From contig NW_019154045.1 of NCBI RefSeq assembly GCF_001653235.2, positions 434,001 to 498,000 on the forward strand: a DNA stretch of 64,000 nt, given 5' to 3'. Source of the DNA: Pochonia chlamydosporia 170. Lineage: Eukaryota; Ascomycota; Sordariomycetes; Hypocreales; Clavicipitaceae. Below, piece after piece: positions 35,749 to 46,734 of the stretch. Made by a program: the position numbers and the translations under genes. Position 1 is the stretch's first letter. Each line of letters begins with the position of its first letter. The notes below the pieces were generated by a model. It saw only the letters and a program-made list of their open reading frames with translations, was not told the origin of the DNA and ran no database searches.

Positions 35749-37308
35749 TTATGCCTGTATACTCTGTTGACGTTTATTGGGAATCTTAAATGTCGACAAA
35801 ACAGCGGCATGGTCCGACGTCCACTCGTTGTTCTTGTGATTAGGCTCAGGAGTCGGGTTGCCAACCAGAACGACTTCGGAAGACAGCGTCTTCATGCCCT
35901 TATGATAGATGAAATCGATGCGGTCCATAGGTTCGTCCCTGTCATTATTTTTCAGGTAGATGGGTGACCAAGTGATCCCGGGAGTCTTGACGGGATCGGG
36001 GTGCATTTCGCGGAAGGAGTCGATGAGACCTCCCTCGATGGGATGGACGGAGGACGGCCAGCCAAAGTCGCCAACACCACAGTGCTGCTTGGCTGTTCCA
36101 TTGGTCCAGTCGAGGTGAGAAGGAGCGTTGAAGTCGCCAGTCAGGATGACGGGGACATCCTTGTAGTTGGCGATTTGCGGCTTCATTCGGCCCATTATCT
36201 CAATGATTTGTGGTGTGCGGCCAGACTCAGCCTCACGTTCAAGAACCTTTGCTTTGTCGTAGTGTGAGAAGCAAAAGTCATAAGGACCATAAGGATCATA
36301 TCCCAAGTGGGCATTGTACATGATGATCTGGCTGTTTTCTCCGTCGACAGCGATGCGAACAGCACCTCCGGCTGCGACTTGGGGATAGACCTCGACAATG
36401 GGATATCGGCTGATGATGGAGGCGTCGTTGCTCTGCCAGACGTACCATCCCAAAGCCTTGGCTAGGCGAAGGCCGTCGCGAAAGAAGCTCTCTTGCATAC
36501 CAACAACATCGGCATCAATGCCAGTTAAAAAGTTGAGTTGCTTCCTGTGGTAATCATTGACATTCTTGCCGCCCTGCCAGATGTTGAATGTCAGGACTTT
36601 GAGTTTCTCCACGAGGGCGTCCTTCGCATTCACGACGGGAACAGTGACAGGTAGATGAGCAACGCTGCCATCGGATCCAGTAGCGGCGACTGTAAATTTG
36701 GTCAGGCCTCTGGCCGTGGGTGTGCCGGTGATGGTGCCATTCTTCGAGATTGATACCCAATCAGCGCAATGACGGTTAATCACTGCATAGGTGGTGTTTT
36801 GATCCTTGGGATTGGCCAAAAGACCACTGACTACAGCGACAAAGGCATCATCAACGCGGGCATGCTGAGTTGTGAGATTCTTGATTAGGAATTCCAAAGG
36901 CCCGGTGCCGGGTACAAAGACTTCAATGGGATCGGCCAACCACTTGTAGCCGCCCTTGGCGAGAAAATAAGCCTTGTACCGTCCGGCTTGCAACTTGGAA
37001 ACGTCGACTTGAACAGAGCCCTGCGCCTTGTCTGCCCAGTTCCAGGCGAGGGAGTTGGCAACTGAAGTCTGGTTGTCGGGGCCACCGTAATAATCGTTCC
37101 AGATACCAATCCAATTTTTTGAGTCGGGATCGGGCGTTGAGTAGTTGAAGGTGAGAGGAGGTCCGGCAACGGCTGCGAGGCTTGTGGTGGTGTTGGCTGA
37201 GATGGCTCTGGCTGCTGTTTCAGATTTGAATCCAGATTGCGCACGTGGAACGGCTGTGGCTGCAGCAAGGGCCGCAAACACAGCTGGAAGGAACGACGAG
37301 AGACGCAT
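35749..37308 (-). CDS. Secreted endonuclease/exonuclease/phosphatase-family protein
   Basis: Single exon, 519 residues from the ATG at 37308. A signal peptide of about 19 residues ends near ATAVPRAQ. An N-terminal beta-rich region (about residues 45-235) contains WIGIWNDYYGGPDNQ and putative-Ig strands. The C-terminal catalytic fold begins at LKVLTFNIWQGG and has a metal-binding Glu in VGMQESF, MYNAHLGYDPYGPY, LTGDFNAPSHLDW, DRIDFIYHKG and the terminal WTSDHAAVLS. This set is complete for the EEP family (DNase I-like nucleases, sphingomyelinases, phosphoinositide phosphatases). Target is unknown; an extracellular or cell-wall role is inferred from the signal peptide and N-glycosylation sites. 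Confidence 0.87.
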   Translation of the reverse strand: MRLSSFLPAVFAALAAATAVPRAQSGFKSETAARAISANTTTSLAAVAGPPLTFNYSTPDPDSKNWIGIWNDYYGGPDNQTSVANSLAWNWADKAQGSVQVDVSKLQAGRYKAYFLAKGGYKWLADPIEVFVPGTGPLEFLIKNLTTQHARVDDAFVAVVSGLLANPKDQNTTYAVINRHCADWVSISKNGTITGTPTARGLTKFTVAATGSDGSVAHLPVTVPVVNAKDALVEKLKVLTFNIWQGGKNVNDYHRKQLNFLTGIDADVVGMQESFFRDGLRLAKALGWYVWQSNDASIISRYPIVEVYPQVAAGGAVRIAVDGENSQIIMYNAHLGYDPYGPYDFCFSHYDKAKVLEREAESGRTPQIIEIMGRMKPQIANYKDVPVILTGDFNAPSHLDWTNGTAKQHCGVGDFGWPSSVHPIEGGLIDSFREMHPDPVKTPGITWSPIYLKNNDRDEPMDRIDFIYHKGMKTLSSEVVLVGNPTPEPNHKNNEWTSDHAAVLSTFKIPNKRQQSIQA

Positions 37309-39381
37309 GGCGATCAAATAAATGGTCAAAGTTGATTGTGCCAAAACTGTCTGGTATTACATCGGCTCCCTACCTCTGCAGACTGCGAATGTAATTGAAC
37401 AACGACCAAGAATAACTGCCAGACTAAGCTGTCTATATATCCTGGCCCCATTTGGTCCCCTCTCCAGCGGTGCTGTTCTTTTTCATCGGCGTCAACGGAA
37501 AGTCTATGTTTGCCATGGCACAACCAGACACAACGATCCATGTTGGCCAAAATGACATGGGATGTCCACTTCGAGCCATATTGTCTTCCACGACAGAGTC
37601 ATGCAGCTGCCCGCGCTAACCTTCATGGGCCTGTAATACGATCACGTTGACGGGCATAAACATGATTTCGTATCGTATTACTTGATCCATGTGCTTGGAC
37701 ATACTCCGAAGATGGCCGTGCTGTCGTCGTGTTGCGATGATCATGACATGCATCTATCTGTGTGCATCTTGGTCCCTGGCAAACTCCATGTCCAGTCCCA
37801 TCTCACGGCCCCACTTCAGCCCGCCTTGAGACCACAGATGCGAGCCGGGTGCCTGGTTTGAGCATCTCGGGCCAATCAAAGGGCACCAGCAGGTCTTTTC
37901 GGGGTGGCTTTCAGGGCACCCGCTCACTCAATGTTTTGTCAACGCCGCTAAGTAGCCCCTCCAGGCCCATCTTGGCCCCTCTAGCTTTCCCATCCAGGCA
38001 GGTTACTTCTTGCTCGCACCTTCCCCCCATCGCTTTGGCGAGGTTCCATGTTTTGTTTCCATCAGCCCTGGCTGAAAAGTCTCCATCTCCAATCTTCCTC
38101 CTCCACACAGAGACACACAGCAATTGAACTTTATCGCCAACTCCATCTTCTCCATTCAGACCCGGGCCAGACCTCCACAAGTCACAGCCAATACTACCCT
38201 GTCATTGTTGCACGAGTGCCAACAACTTTCACCTACGGGCAATTTGAGAGTCCCATTCTGGTCGCATCCGCGATTCTTGGGGTCATCGATGGCGTACATG
38301 GCTTGATTGGCCCGCATGAGGCGTCTCGTAAGGACCGAGCACAAGACTGGACACTTTCAACTCCAAACACACAGGCACTGCCATCTCCAACATTTGAACT
38401 CATCCGGAAGCCGGCAATTGGCGCTGTCCATCTCCCCATCGTTGCAGCTGTGTCAATAATCTAAGGTTCGGTCACTGCTGCACACGTGTGCGTAGTAGCC
38501 GCATTGCATTGTCGAACAGGAAGAGAAATTGACCGGTTCCTGAGTCCTGACCCATTTCGCAGATGTGCATGCAGCTTCGGTCGGTTCCTTCGGTTATGCT
38601 GCTCTCGGTTCCTCGCCTACCGCTCACATCGACGGTTCGAATCTTGTAGAGCTTCCGAAATGAGGCATGCTGTCCAATATTACGTACGTTTACGTCATTT
38701 GAGCAATTTACTTCACCGCTCTCACGACAGCAAGAAGCCGTTAACAGACCTTTACAACCTTGACTTATCCGCTGGAGCAGCAGTCCGCAGAAAGCCAGTA
38801 GGATACAAAACTACTGACATGCCTAATATCTACTATAGACGGTGAATGAGGGTCTTCTAACGCTTTTCAGGTGCGGATTAATTGTATTTTGACTACTTCC
38901 TTTGGTTCTTGCGCCCCTTATGGCATTCCACCACCTCTGGGGTTGGCGCAAGTGTTAAAATGGCCAACTCCTATTGCGTGGTTTGCTCTGAATCATAGCC
39001 CAGCACAGTACTCCATAAGAATGATGCAATATGCCAGATAAATCAACGTTGCAGCGTGCTGCTCGTCTGTCATTTACGATCATTTGCGTTGTCATGCGAT
39101 ACCTACATTTGCCAAGCCGATAGTCGCAACAACTAAATTGCAGTGGCTAGAGTCACCGGCCGCTCGAATTTCCATTTCTGAGAAAAACACCAGTCAAGTA
39201 CGTTAATTCTGCCTTGAACAAACCGGACTGTACCAGTCGAAGTCGTAAATTTCGTCTTTGTAGTAGGAAACACTAGTTGCTCTGAAGCTTGGGATTCACC
39301 CTTCGCCTGCAACTTGCAGGCTAGCAAATGTTACATAGTCGCGTTGATGGTCTTCAATGCTATTCCTACTTGACATTTATT
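37309..39381. other. Intergenic with an orphan C/T-rich leader-like stretch
   Basis: Bases about 37780-38200 look like a C/T-rich promoter and leader, similar to those before pgk1, but no convincing coding exon follows on the plus strand. A tRNA-like GGTTCGAATC at 38634-38643 has no matching acceptor or D arm. Confidence 0.45.
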
Positions 39382-41007
39382 TCAAGCATCCCGAATAATA
39401 AAACTAGCAATCTGCTCGGCCATAGGGTACAGCGTGGCTTGCGGATGACCACCCAAGGGAAGTGGAAGCACACTCGCATCCGCGACTCTCAACCCCGTGA
39501 CGCCCATGACTTTACCCTCCCCATCCACAACCTTGCCCATGCTTGCAGTGCCACCAGAATGATGATGCTGGGTTCCCGTCTGTCGAATTCTCTGTTCAAT
39601 TGCTTCGTCACCGGCGTCGGCTGTGAGCGGTGTCAAATCCGGCAAGCCATCGCCAGATGGCGGAGTTTCGCTCTCAACAATGCTCTTCATAGCATCAGTA
39701 GCTAGCATGGCTTTCAATGTCCTTTGCGCAGCATGAACGAGCGTATCACGATCCAGTGCTGTCGAGAAGTAGTTGGGCTTGATGTATGGCATATCACTCG
39801 GGGAGCTGGATCGTATGGAAACGGTACCGCGAGACGTCGGTCGAAGAAGCATGGTCGAAGTGGCAATGTGCGTACCATCGAGGGGTATCCCAGGAATTCC
39901 GGGAGGTGCGTACACTGTGATGACCTCGTAGAGATTCCGCTGTTGCTTCTTCGCATCCGCCTCATGTTTCGAGATTACCTCATGCGGGAGAGGCTCGTTG
40001 ACAACCCAGTCCCACGGCAGACCTTTGAACAAAGCCGGATTCTGCCATGATGCGCTTCCAAGGGCGTATCCCGCCGAAGGATCGCGCAGACGGAAAGCAA
40101 AGTAGACGGCAAAGTGATCGTGAAGGTTCTGTCCAACGTGTGGTGAATCATGTACAACGGGGATGCCGACCTCGTTGAGCGTAGCAGATGGCCCGACGCC
40201 AGATAACATGAGCAATTGGGGAGTGCGATATGTGCCGGCACAGAGTATGATTTCCTTTCGGGCAGTGATTTTGCGCCCATCTGCCAATTCCACTCCGTTG
40301 GCTGTGGTACCAGCGAATGTGACTCTATTCACAACGGTGTTGGTCAGAACTTCAACATTGCTGAGAGGATAGGCTGTGTTTGAGGGCTGTCGCATCCCCT
40401 CACGAGAGTTTTCGTAGAACTCAGTTATGCCGGTGATGCTGCCCTTATCCTTGCGGGGATTGAAAGGCACTCCAAGCTCAGTCCACGCTTGTTTCACAGG
40501 TTCGCGAAGTAAATACTTCCGCTCTCCCGAGTCAACGGCCGAGATTGGAACCACGTCCATCGGACCATCAAAGCCGTGTGTGTCGGCATCTGCCCCAGAG
40601 TCGTGGAATCGCTCCGACTTGCGAAACCAAGGCTTGAAACCTTCATAGCTCCAGCGTTTGTCTCCAACCGTCTCAGCCCAGTCATCGTAGTCTGCGGCAT
40701 CTGCGCGTAACCAGCCACCAAAGTTGAGGATGCTGCCTCCGCCCAAAACCTTGCCAGCGTTGAGACTGTGCACCCGGTTGCAAGTATTAGACTCGGGGTC
40801 ACTCTGATAGACGTAATCCAACTCGCCGCCTAGTAGAGACAAGCCGCTGAGGAAGCCGGCCGCAGCTGGATTGCCAGATGGATCCGGTCCAGCTTCCACG
40901 AGAAGGACTTTGAGATTCTTATCATTCAGGCTGAGGCGGGAGGCAATAACACATCCTGTGAGGCCACCGCCTACAATGACATAGTCTGCCGAAAGATTCG
41001 CCATCAT
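39382..41007 (-). CDS. GMC-family FAD oxidoreductase
   Basis: Single exon, 541 residues, no signal peptide. The N-terminal ADYVIVGGGLTGCVIASRL is the dinucleotide-binding fold, followed by LLVEAGPD. GMC signature 1 is GKVLGGGSILNFGGWLRADA and signature 2 is ILCAGTYRTPQLLMLSGVGP. Near the C-terminus, QHHHSGGTASMG and GGHPQATLYPMAEQIA hold the catalytic His pair (about residues 483 and 522). GMC enzymes oxidise alcohols or sugars, or act in secondary metabolism. The start has two adjacent ATG codons (41007 and 41004). It is divergent from the methyltransferase gene and shares a 773-base upstream region with it, suggesting joint control. Confidence 0.92.
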   Translation of the reverse strand: MMANLSADYVIVGGGLTGCVIASRLSLNDKNLKVLLVEAGPDPSGNPAAAGFLSGLSLLGGELDYVYQSDPESNTCNRVHSLNAGKVLGGGSILNFGGWLRADAADYDDWAETVGDKRWSYEGFKPWFRKSERFHDSGADADTHGFDGPMDVVPISAVDSGERKYLLREPVKQAWTELGVPFNPRKDKGSITGITEFYENSREGMRQPSNTAYPLSNVEVLTNTVVNRVTFAGTTANGVELADGRKITARKEIILCAGTYRTPQLLMLSGVGPSATLNEVGIPVVHDSPHVGQNLHDHFAVYFAFRLRDPSAGYALGSASWQNPALFKGLPWDWVVNEPLPHEVISKHEADAKKQQRNLYEVITVYAPPGIPGIPLDGTHIATSTMLLRPTSRGTVSIRSSSPSDMPYIKPNYFSTALDRDTLVHAAQRTLKAMLATDAMKSIVESETPPSGDGLPDLTPLTADAGDEAIEQRIRQTGTQHHHSGGTASMGKVVDGEGKVMGVTGLRVADASVLPLPLGGHPQATLYPMAEQIASFIIRDA

Positions 41008-41780
41008 GAGGACGCAGTTAGGAATGTAATATGAATCAAGTCTGGCAAAGCCGCAGAGGATGGGGAAGACAGGTGAGGAATGACGGTGATGAGAAGCTTA
41101 AATATGACGCGACTTGGGAAGAAATCCTGCCCTCCAAATGAAGCGTTCTTCTTGGAAGAAGCCGAGAACAGTGTTGATTTTCGTCTTCTCTTGTCTGAAC
41201 ATGTAACATGTAGTTGCAATGTCGACGGATAGGGAAGATGCATTGTCTCTCAACTTAACATGTACTGAAACCTCCCCCACCTGCGTGGTCATGTAAGTGC
41301 GGAGGTCAGATTCATCTTTAGCCTGCGTCAGCAAAGTAAGCACCAAACGTGGGTTTATCGGAGAGTTACATTTGTACTGGAATGCACGGTATACAGTATA
41401 TGCTTTGTACTGCGTAGCGACACTGATTGAGATGATCGACATCACTAGACGAAACAAAGGCACTATTATGAACATAATTCCTTGATCGCTTAGTTTCTGC
41501 GTGTTTTGGTCGATCGCCGGCATTTATTGACCTTTGCTCAATGCCGTCAATGTACTGGGTGTATGTGTGGCTGCTGACGGAACAGTAAGCCCGCCTGAGC
41601 CATATCAGGATGATCCGTCACCTGAATCTGCGGCTCCTATAATTGCCGTAGATTTCATGCTGTAGTTGGTGCGAGAGGCGCACGGATAATTGCAAGGAAA
41701 TATATATAAGTAGTGAAGTCAAGGCGCGGTGGAATACGTTCTATACAATTGGCCAGATATCTGGCTTGCAGTTTGCACAG
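41008..41780. other. Divergent promoter region, GMC oxidase and methyltransferase
   Basis: Shared upstream region of two genes that flank the putative RiPP cluster. It has a paired acatgtaacatgt element near 41200-41215 and a TATA box on the right. No gene recognised. Confidence 0.55.
41700..41709 (+). promoter_or_regulatory. TATA box of the methyltransferase gene
   Basis: The sequence atatatataa lies about 72 bases before the ATG at 41781. Confidence 0.5.
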
Positions 41781-42791
41781 ATGACACTGACGAAGCCATT
41801 CGACATGAGTGACCTCAAGATGGACGATTCGGTATTCTGGAAACTGCAAAATATTGAGTCGACATATTGGGACGAATACATTGCTACAAGACCAGTATAT
41901 GATGCGAAGATATTCCGGCGTGTTGACGACTACCGCTCCAGTCACTCACGCTCTTCGTCGTCAACAGCCTTGGACATTGGCACCGGTTCAGGCTCTGCGA
42001 TAGAGCCTCTGACCAAAAGGTTTAACCATGTCGTTGCTAGCGATAATGATTCCACAAGCTTAGCTTTCGCGAAAAAAAGATACTCTACAGTACCTGAAGA
42101 GTGGCTGTCGTTCACCCTCTCATCGGGGGAAGAGCTTCCTCAACACCACCCACCCGAGTCTTTCGACCTTATTACATGTGCAGAGACATTTCCACTTATG
42201 GATACAACGGCAGCCATGGATAACATTTACAGTTTATTGAGACCTGGCGGTACTGTTGCGGTCTGGTTCTACGGACCTCCTTTTTTCACCGAGGCAGATT
42301 ACGTGCCGAAGTGTCAAGACATTCTGGACGCAATTATGGATCACAATTTTCGCCCTGTGGTCTGTGGAGGTGATGAGGCACGCCGAAGCAATTGGAAACG
42401 GGCAACTGATGGCAAATTCAGTTGGCTAGATTACATTCCTTTCCCGCCGGAAAGGTGGACAGACGTAAGGCGTCACAAGTGGAATACGCATGCCAGACTC
42501 TCCTTCTTCTCGCCGGCTGCTTGCGACTTTCCCGTGGAAACACGGAACCGTGTTGGAGACAATGAAACAGTCACTCAGGAAGACGACCCTAGCTTCTGGG
42601 CGGTGAATTGGGATGTGGATATGCTGAGGAGGTTTGTACATGCGAGCTTTCCGAAACCAACAGAGTTGGGCGGTCCGGATGAAGCGATGGACAGGTTGTT
42701 TGAGCAGTTGGCCGAGGCAATGGGTGGAAACAACGTGCCAAGAAAGCTTTCGTGGCCGGCTGTACTGATTCTCGCAGCAAAAAAAGTCTGA
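41781..42791 (+). CDS. Class I SAM-dependent methyltransferase
   Basis: Single exon, 336 residues from the first ATG at 41781. The SAM-binding motif I is ALDIGTGSGSA (about residues 63-73), followed by VVASDND (acidic end of strand 2), FDLITCAETFPLMD (motif near strand 4) and LLRPGGTVAVWFYG (motif III region). The N-terminal segment FWKLQNIESTYWDEYIATRPVYD is shared with fungal methyltransferases related to trans-aconitate methyltransferase. The acceptor is unknown. Its position next to a RiPP precursor and two UstYa genes suggests peptide tailoring (compare UstM in the ustiloxin cluster), which is inference. Confidence 0.87.
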   Translation: MTLTKPFDMSDLKMDDSVFWKLQNIESTYWDEYIATRPVYDAKIFRRVDDYRSSHSRSSSSTALDIGTGSGSAIEPLTKRFNHVVASDNDSTSLAFAKKRYSTVPEEWLSFTLSSGEELPQHHPPESFDLITCAETFPLMDTTAAMDNIYSLLRPGGTVAVWFYGPPFFTEADYVPKCQDILDAIMDHNFRPVVCGGDEARRSNWKRATDGKFSWLDYIPFPPERWTDVRRHKWNTHARLSFFSPAACDFPVETRNRVGDNETVTQEDDPSFWAVNWDVDMLRRFVHASFPKPTELGGPDEAMDRLFEQLAEAMGGNNVPRKLSWPAVLILAAKKV

Positions 42792-43822
42792 GCAGTGTGT
42801 TTTGGAAGCGAATCACATCTACAAGTTTGAGTCCGTGTAGATCTACATATGTAGTCCCATAGTATGCATTAGCGAAGGCGGAGATGAATTCTGTATTCGG
42901 CTTGCCTCCAATTACGTGTGTTTACTCCCTGACAAGGACAACTGTGAGCTACCTGGAATGATGGGAGGACAACATATCGAAGGTACCTCTTCTCGGCCCA
43001 AACAACTGCCGTGACTATTCACAATCCGACACTTAATTTGTTACACATGGCTACATCGTGCTTGACCGAGTAGTTGTTCTTATGGCGTAGAGTTGTATTA
43101 CATATGGGCGATCTTAAGGCCGATTTGAAATGGAGGGTGACGTTGGGTGCCGGTGTTTATTGGTTTGTTTGGCTTGTCCGATGCAACACGGAGCGAGTAC
43201 AGGTCAAAACTTGAGTAAATGCTTCCGGCTTATATACGTGGCAGGGAGTTTCATCCTTCGCTATGAACCATGGTTACACATCTGCCATCTGATGGCCCAA
43301 TTGTCTGCGAGAAAACAAATGCCGATCATGTCCTCTGTATGCTGCTTCCATCCATGAGTTCCCGTACACGCCCCGGGGTGTGGCATCGGCGACACCGCCA
43401 TTGTCAATGCTTGATTCCAGCAACTCTGTTGGACTGCTAAATGGATTAATTAATACTGCTGTTATTGGATTTTCCACTCCGGGGAGAGTAATAGCAGCTG
43501 AATTATACTACTGGCTGCTTGTTGATCTCCATGGTGCTTGGTAATGTGCCTGCTCGGCACCAAAGGAGGGGAGGGGAGATTCAATCGTTCATACACGAAG
43601 TGGATGGAATATTTATCGCCATCTATCAAAGCAACACTATCAACTCGTTTGCCTCCGACGCCACCGGCAGTTGTTCGTCGCCGGTTAATTGGGCGGCGTT
43701 GACAGTCACTCTCCTGTGAAAACTGATTCGAGGCACCACCTGTTCGAGGAGACCAGTCGGTGGTTTTCTCGAGGAGCATTTTGCTAAGAAAACACAACAT
43801 TGATTCTCTGAGATTTGTTGTC
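42792..43822. other. Intergenic, methyltransferase to first UstYa gene
   Basis: About 1 kb; no gene or repeat recognised. Confidence 0.6.
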
Positions 43823-44853
43823 ATGGCTTCATCGTCAAGCAAATACCAGCCTCTCTACCCGTCTGACATGGCCAGCAACCATGACTCGGACCATGAAGAG
43901 GCTAGTAATGGCGCTTTGTTCATGCTGTATCAGAGACGTCTCCAGAAGTACATCATAGCTATTATACTTCTTGTTCTTTCCAACGTGACCTTTGGCAGCT
44001 TCTTGTTGATGGCCTGGACGCAAACGGCACAAACCAATACTGTCGATTGTGTGAGGCCTCGGCTGACATACTGTAAGTGTCTTCATGATTTGAAAGCTCT
44101 TTGTGAAATATTCGGGTTTCTCATTTATTTCTTACAATTAATAGCACCCGCCACAAGTGTCATTCGTTATGAGAAAAAGCGTCTATGGCGGGACATCGAC
44201 GGGCCAAATCCGTTTACTGGCAAGCCACGTCCGGAATTTGACCAAGCATGGCGGGATATCATCGCTCGTAAGTACGTGTTTGGCGTGTAAAGTGTCTTCG
44301 CTAACGAGGGACAACCGACGTAGCCATCACTATAAAAGTGTCTCGTGAGGAGCTTGCCCGATTCAATGAAGGCGACACCACCATAGCGTTCAAGGATGGC
44401 TCTGGGTACATTGCTGAGATGGGAGTGTATCATGAACTGCACTGCATTGTGAGTTCCATACAGGAAATCCAGTAACCAGATGAATATTCCTTTCTCAAGC
44501 TAATTAGAGATGCAGAAACGGGTTAGACTCTATCTACACCTAGATCATTATTATCCTAACATGACAGACTCGGATCGTGTTCGGGAAGATGCACACATAG
44601 GTGAGTTGGCTGCCCAATAAACGATTGATACTGAATAATATTAACTTCAGTAGACCATTGCCTCGAGTATTGGAGGCAATCCGTCATGTGTAGAGGTGAT
44701 ACTACCCTTGGAACCTTCTTCTGGCGAGATGGCATACCCACTTCAAGAGTGTATACAGACAATGAATGTGTCGATTGGCATGCATTGGATCACTGGGCCA
44801 GACAAAGAATGGTCAACACGGCAGATTATTCCCAGTTTGTGAAAGATGATTAG
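43823..44853 (+). CDS. UstYa-family (DUF3328) oxidase 1
   Basis: Five exons: 43823-44072, 44145-44267, 44324-44448, 44516-44600 and 44651-44853, 261 residues. A short cytosolic tail is followed by one membrane helix (about residues 43-65). Then come VYHELHCIKRVRLYLHLDHYYPN, with the first HxxHC motif (His161, His164, Cys165), and the second His-Cys block DHCLEYWRQSVMC (His197, Cys198). These are the two conserved motifs of DUF3328/UstYa. UstYa and UstYb are required for oxidative cyclisation of ustiloxin, and related proteins act in asperipin, phomopsin and cyclochlorotine pathways. The acceptor of intron 3 was set at 44515, the only nearby AG that keeps frame. It is convergent with the second UstYa gene, 88 bases away. 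Confidence 0.93.
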
Positions 44854-44941
44854 CATGACAAAGGATTTTGTCGGCTCTTTAAGTACGAGCGGAAGTAGTC
44901 AAACAAGGGTTTCGTTCAAGTATTCATTGTCGTATTGATAG

Positions 44942-45757
44942 CTATGTGACAATTCCTGTATCAGAAGAGTTGGCGTACTTTTCTGCCCATGCAAATACAC
45001 GCTGGTAATCCCGACATTGCTTTGGTTGACCCCATCCGTTGGTTAAGTGCGTCTTTTCATTGAGTACCTCCAGATTTGTGTCTGCCGCACACATTAGAGC
45101 TTGTCTGATGTAGTCGAAGCAGTGCCGAATGTGGAACGGCGCTATTCTTGTGGAGGTATTCTTCTCTAGGTCAGGAATATCAGTTAGATTTGCCAAAGGC
45201 TCACTCTCAAGCGCTTCATAGTATGCGACAACAATAGCGTGCTACTTAGCTGTTAGTCGTCATCATAATACATGGACATTTGCGTTCTGGAAACAACAAA
45301 CCAAGCAATGTATTTGGTGAAATACAGCAATGTTCGAGATGAATGGTGCGACTTTCTCATGATGAACAAAGCCACGCCCAATAGGAATTATTGAAGCCCA
45401 TGCAGCTTCAGATTCAGGTGATGGTTTTTGCGTAAATGTCAAATTGTGCTCCCACTTTGTGTGAATGCTACCAGGTGGCACTGCCATGCAACACGTCAAG
45501 TTGTTGATTTCCTGAAGTATACTTTAAGTTTACTTACCTGGAAGTCCATGTGATGCTTTGCTAGCCCCGAGAGCGCCGTTCTGACCGGCAACATACCCAA
45601 TTGCAATGGAAGCAGCAATTACCAACGTGATGCCAGTCCATTGCCAATTGCCGTACAGTTGACACTGACGATGTGCTACCTTGATCTCAGAGCCTTGTTC
45701 AGTCGATGGCAATAACAGTTCGCCTTGTTCATCCTCGTGAGACTTTCTGGGCCTCAT
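44942..45757 (-). CDS. UstYa-family (DUF3328) oxidase 2
   Basis: Three exons on the minus strand: 45757-45538, 45480-45302 and 45241-44942, 232 residues. A single membrane helix lies at about residues 39-57. HQIHCL (His128, His131, Cys132) and HIRHCFDYIRQALMC (His170, His173, Cys174) are the two HxxHC motifs of DUF3328. The stretch AAWASIIPIGRGFV before the first motif is also typical (W..i...G.GfV). Intron 1 was placed to end at 45481 (gcatggcag), because the AG nearer the donor breaks the frame. The protein is clearly different from its convergent neighbour, so the pair is not a recent duplication. Predicted role: oxidative modification of the repeat peptide encoded about 1 kb to the right. 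Confidence 0.92.
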
Positions 45758-46734
45758 GGTGCTCTATGACTGCTTATCCTGAGTGGGAAAAAGAAAATGA
45801 CGTTGTTCAATAACATAGACCATTCAAGTCAACCTCATCCAGGAATATAGACTTTAGGAACGCCTGGACGAAAGGTCGAAGTCATGCGGCAACGAAGTGA
45901 TTCATCAACTGCCGCGGAAGTGATGCCAAATCTAACGAAGCCACGTCATGATACATACATACATACTGTAGAGGATTTTAAGCGGATTATAGATGATGCC
46001 TCATTCTGATATTTAGGGCAAAATGTATGATGTTAAGGGGGTGGTCGTAGTGTGTGCCCAATTCCCGCAGTCTGGTCTTGGTTATGCATATGTTGCCTCC
46101 AGGAGTTGACGGGTGGCGTTGACTTCGGTAATGATTGGCGCAAGGGAAGGGAAAAGCCCCGGAAAGTTCTCCAAGTTCCTCTCGATAGGGGTATTGCCAT
46201 GCAATGTCTGATTCGTGCCCTTTGATTTCCCCAGGCGCTACGGCCCTAGTTTCCGCATCCTTGTTTGGGCAATGCTGGCTCAACACCATCGGCTGCGGTG
46301 AATGGGGTGTAGCGTGATGAGTTGAGACGAACTTCGATCCGCCGCCTTATTAGTTAGTGCACATTGTCGTGTCACGCCTTCAGTGGGTGGCTATTGAGTG
46401 GTCCGATGGCGAACTGGCTTGTTCATCTTTGCCCATCTTTGCTCATCGTGGCCATCAACAGGAACCCCGGCCCATCAGTTCCCTTGGAATGGCGAAACCA
46501 GGCTCGGCGTCTCCAGTCGGTAGATGTTGGTGGCACATATTGCCCATAGCAGAAAAGCTGCTAATGGCAAGGTACTTGTGTATCATACGAGAAGTATTAC
46601 TGGCTTGGAACGAAGTCTGCTGGCTGGGTGATAACGTATTTTAAATCGTAACATTTCCGGCTCAAGCCTCTCACCATGTACGAGAGGCCAAATTATTTCG
46701 GAAGTCTAGAATTACAACCAAAATATCAGGAAAT
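45758..46734. other. Divergent promoter region, UstYa 2 and repeat precursor
   Basis: 977 bases between the two start codons, so these two genes may be co-regulated. No other coding exon was recognised. Confidence 0.6.

Noticed and set aside
38634..38643. tRNA B-box-like GGTTCGAATC
   Set aside because: No matching acceptor stem, anticodon arm or A box around it.
41098..41523. 141-residue minus-strand open frame between the GMC and methyltransferase genes
   Set aside because: Lies in the shared promoter; no domain and no start context.
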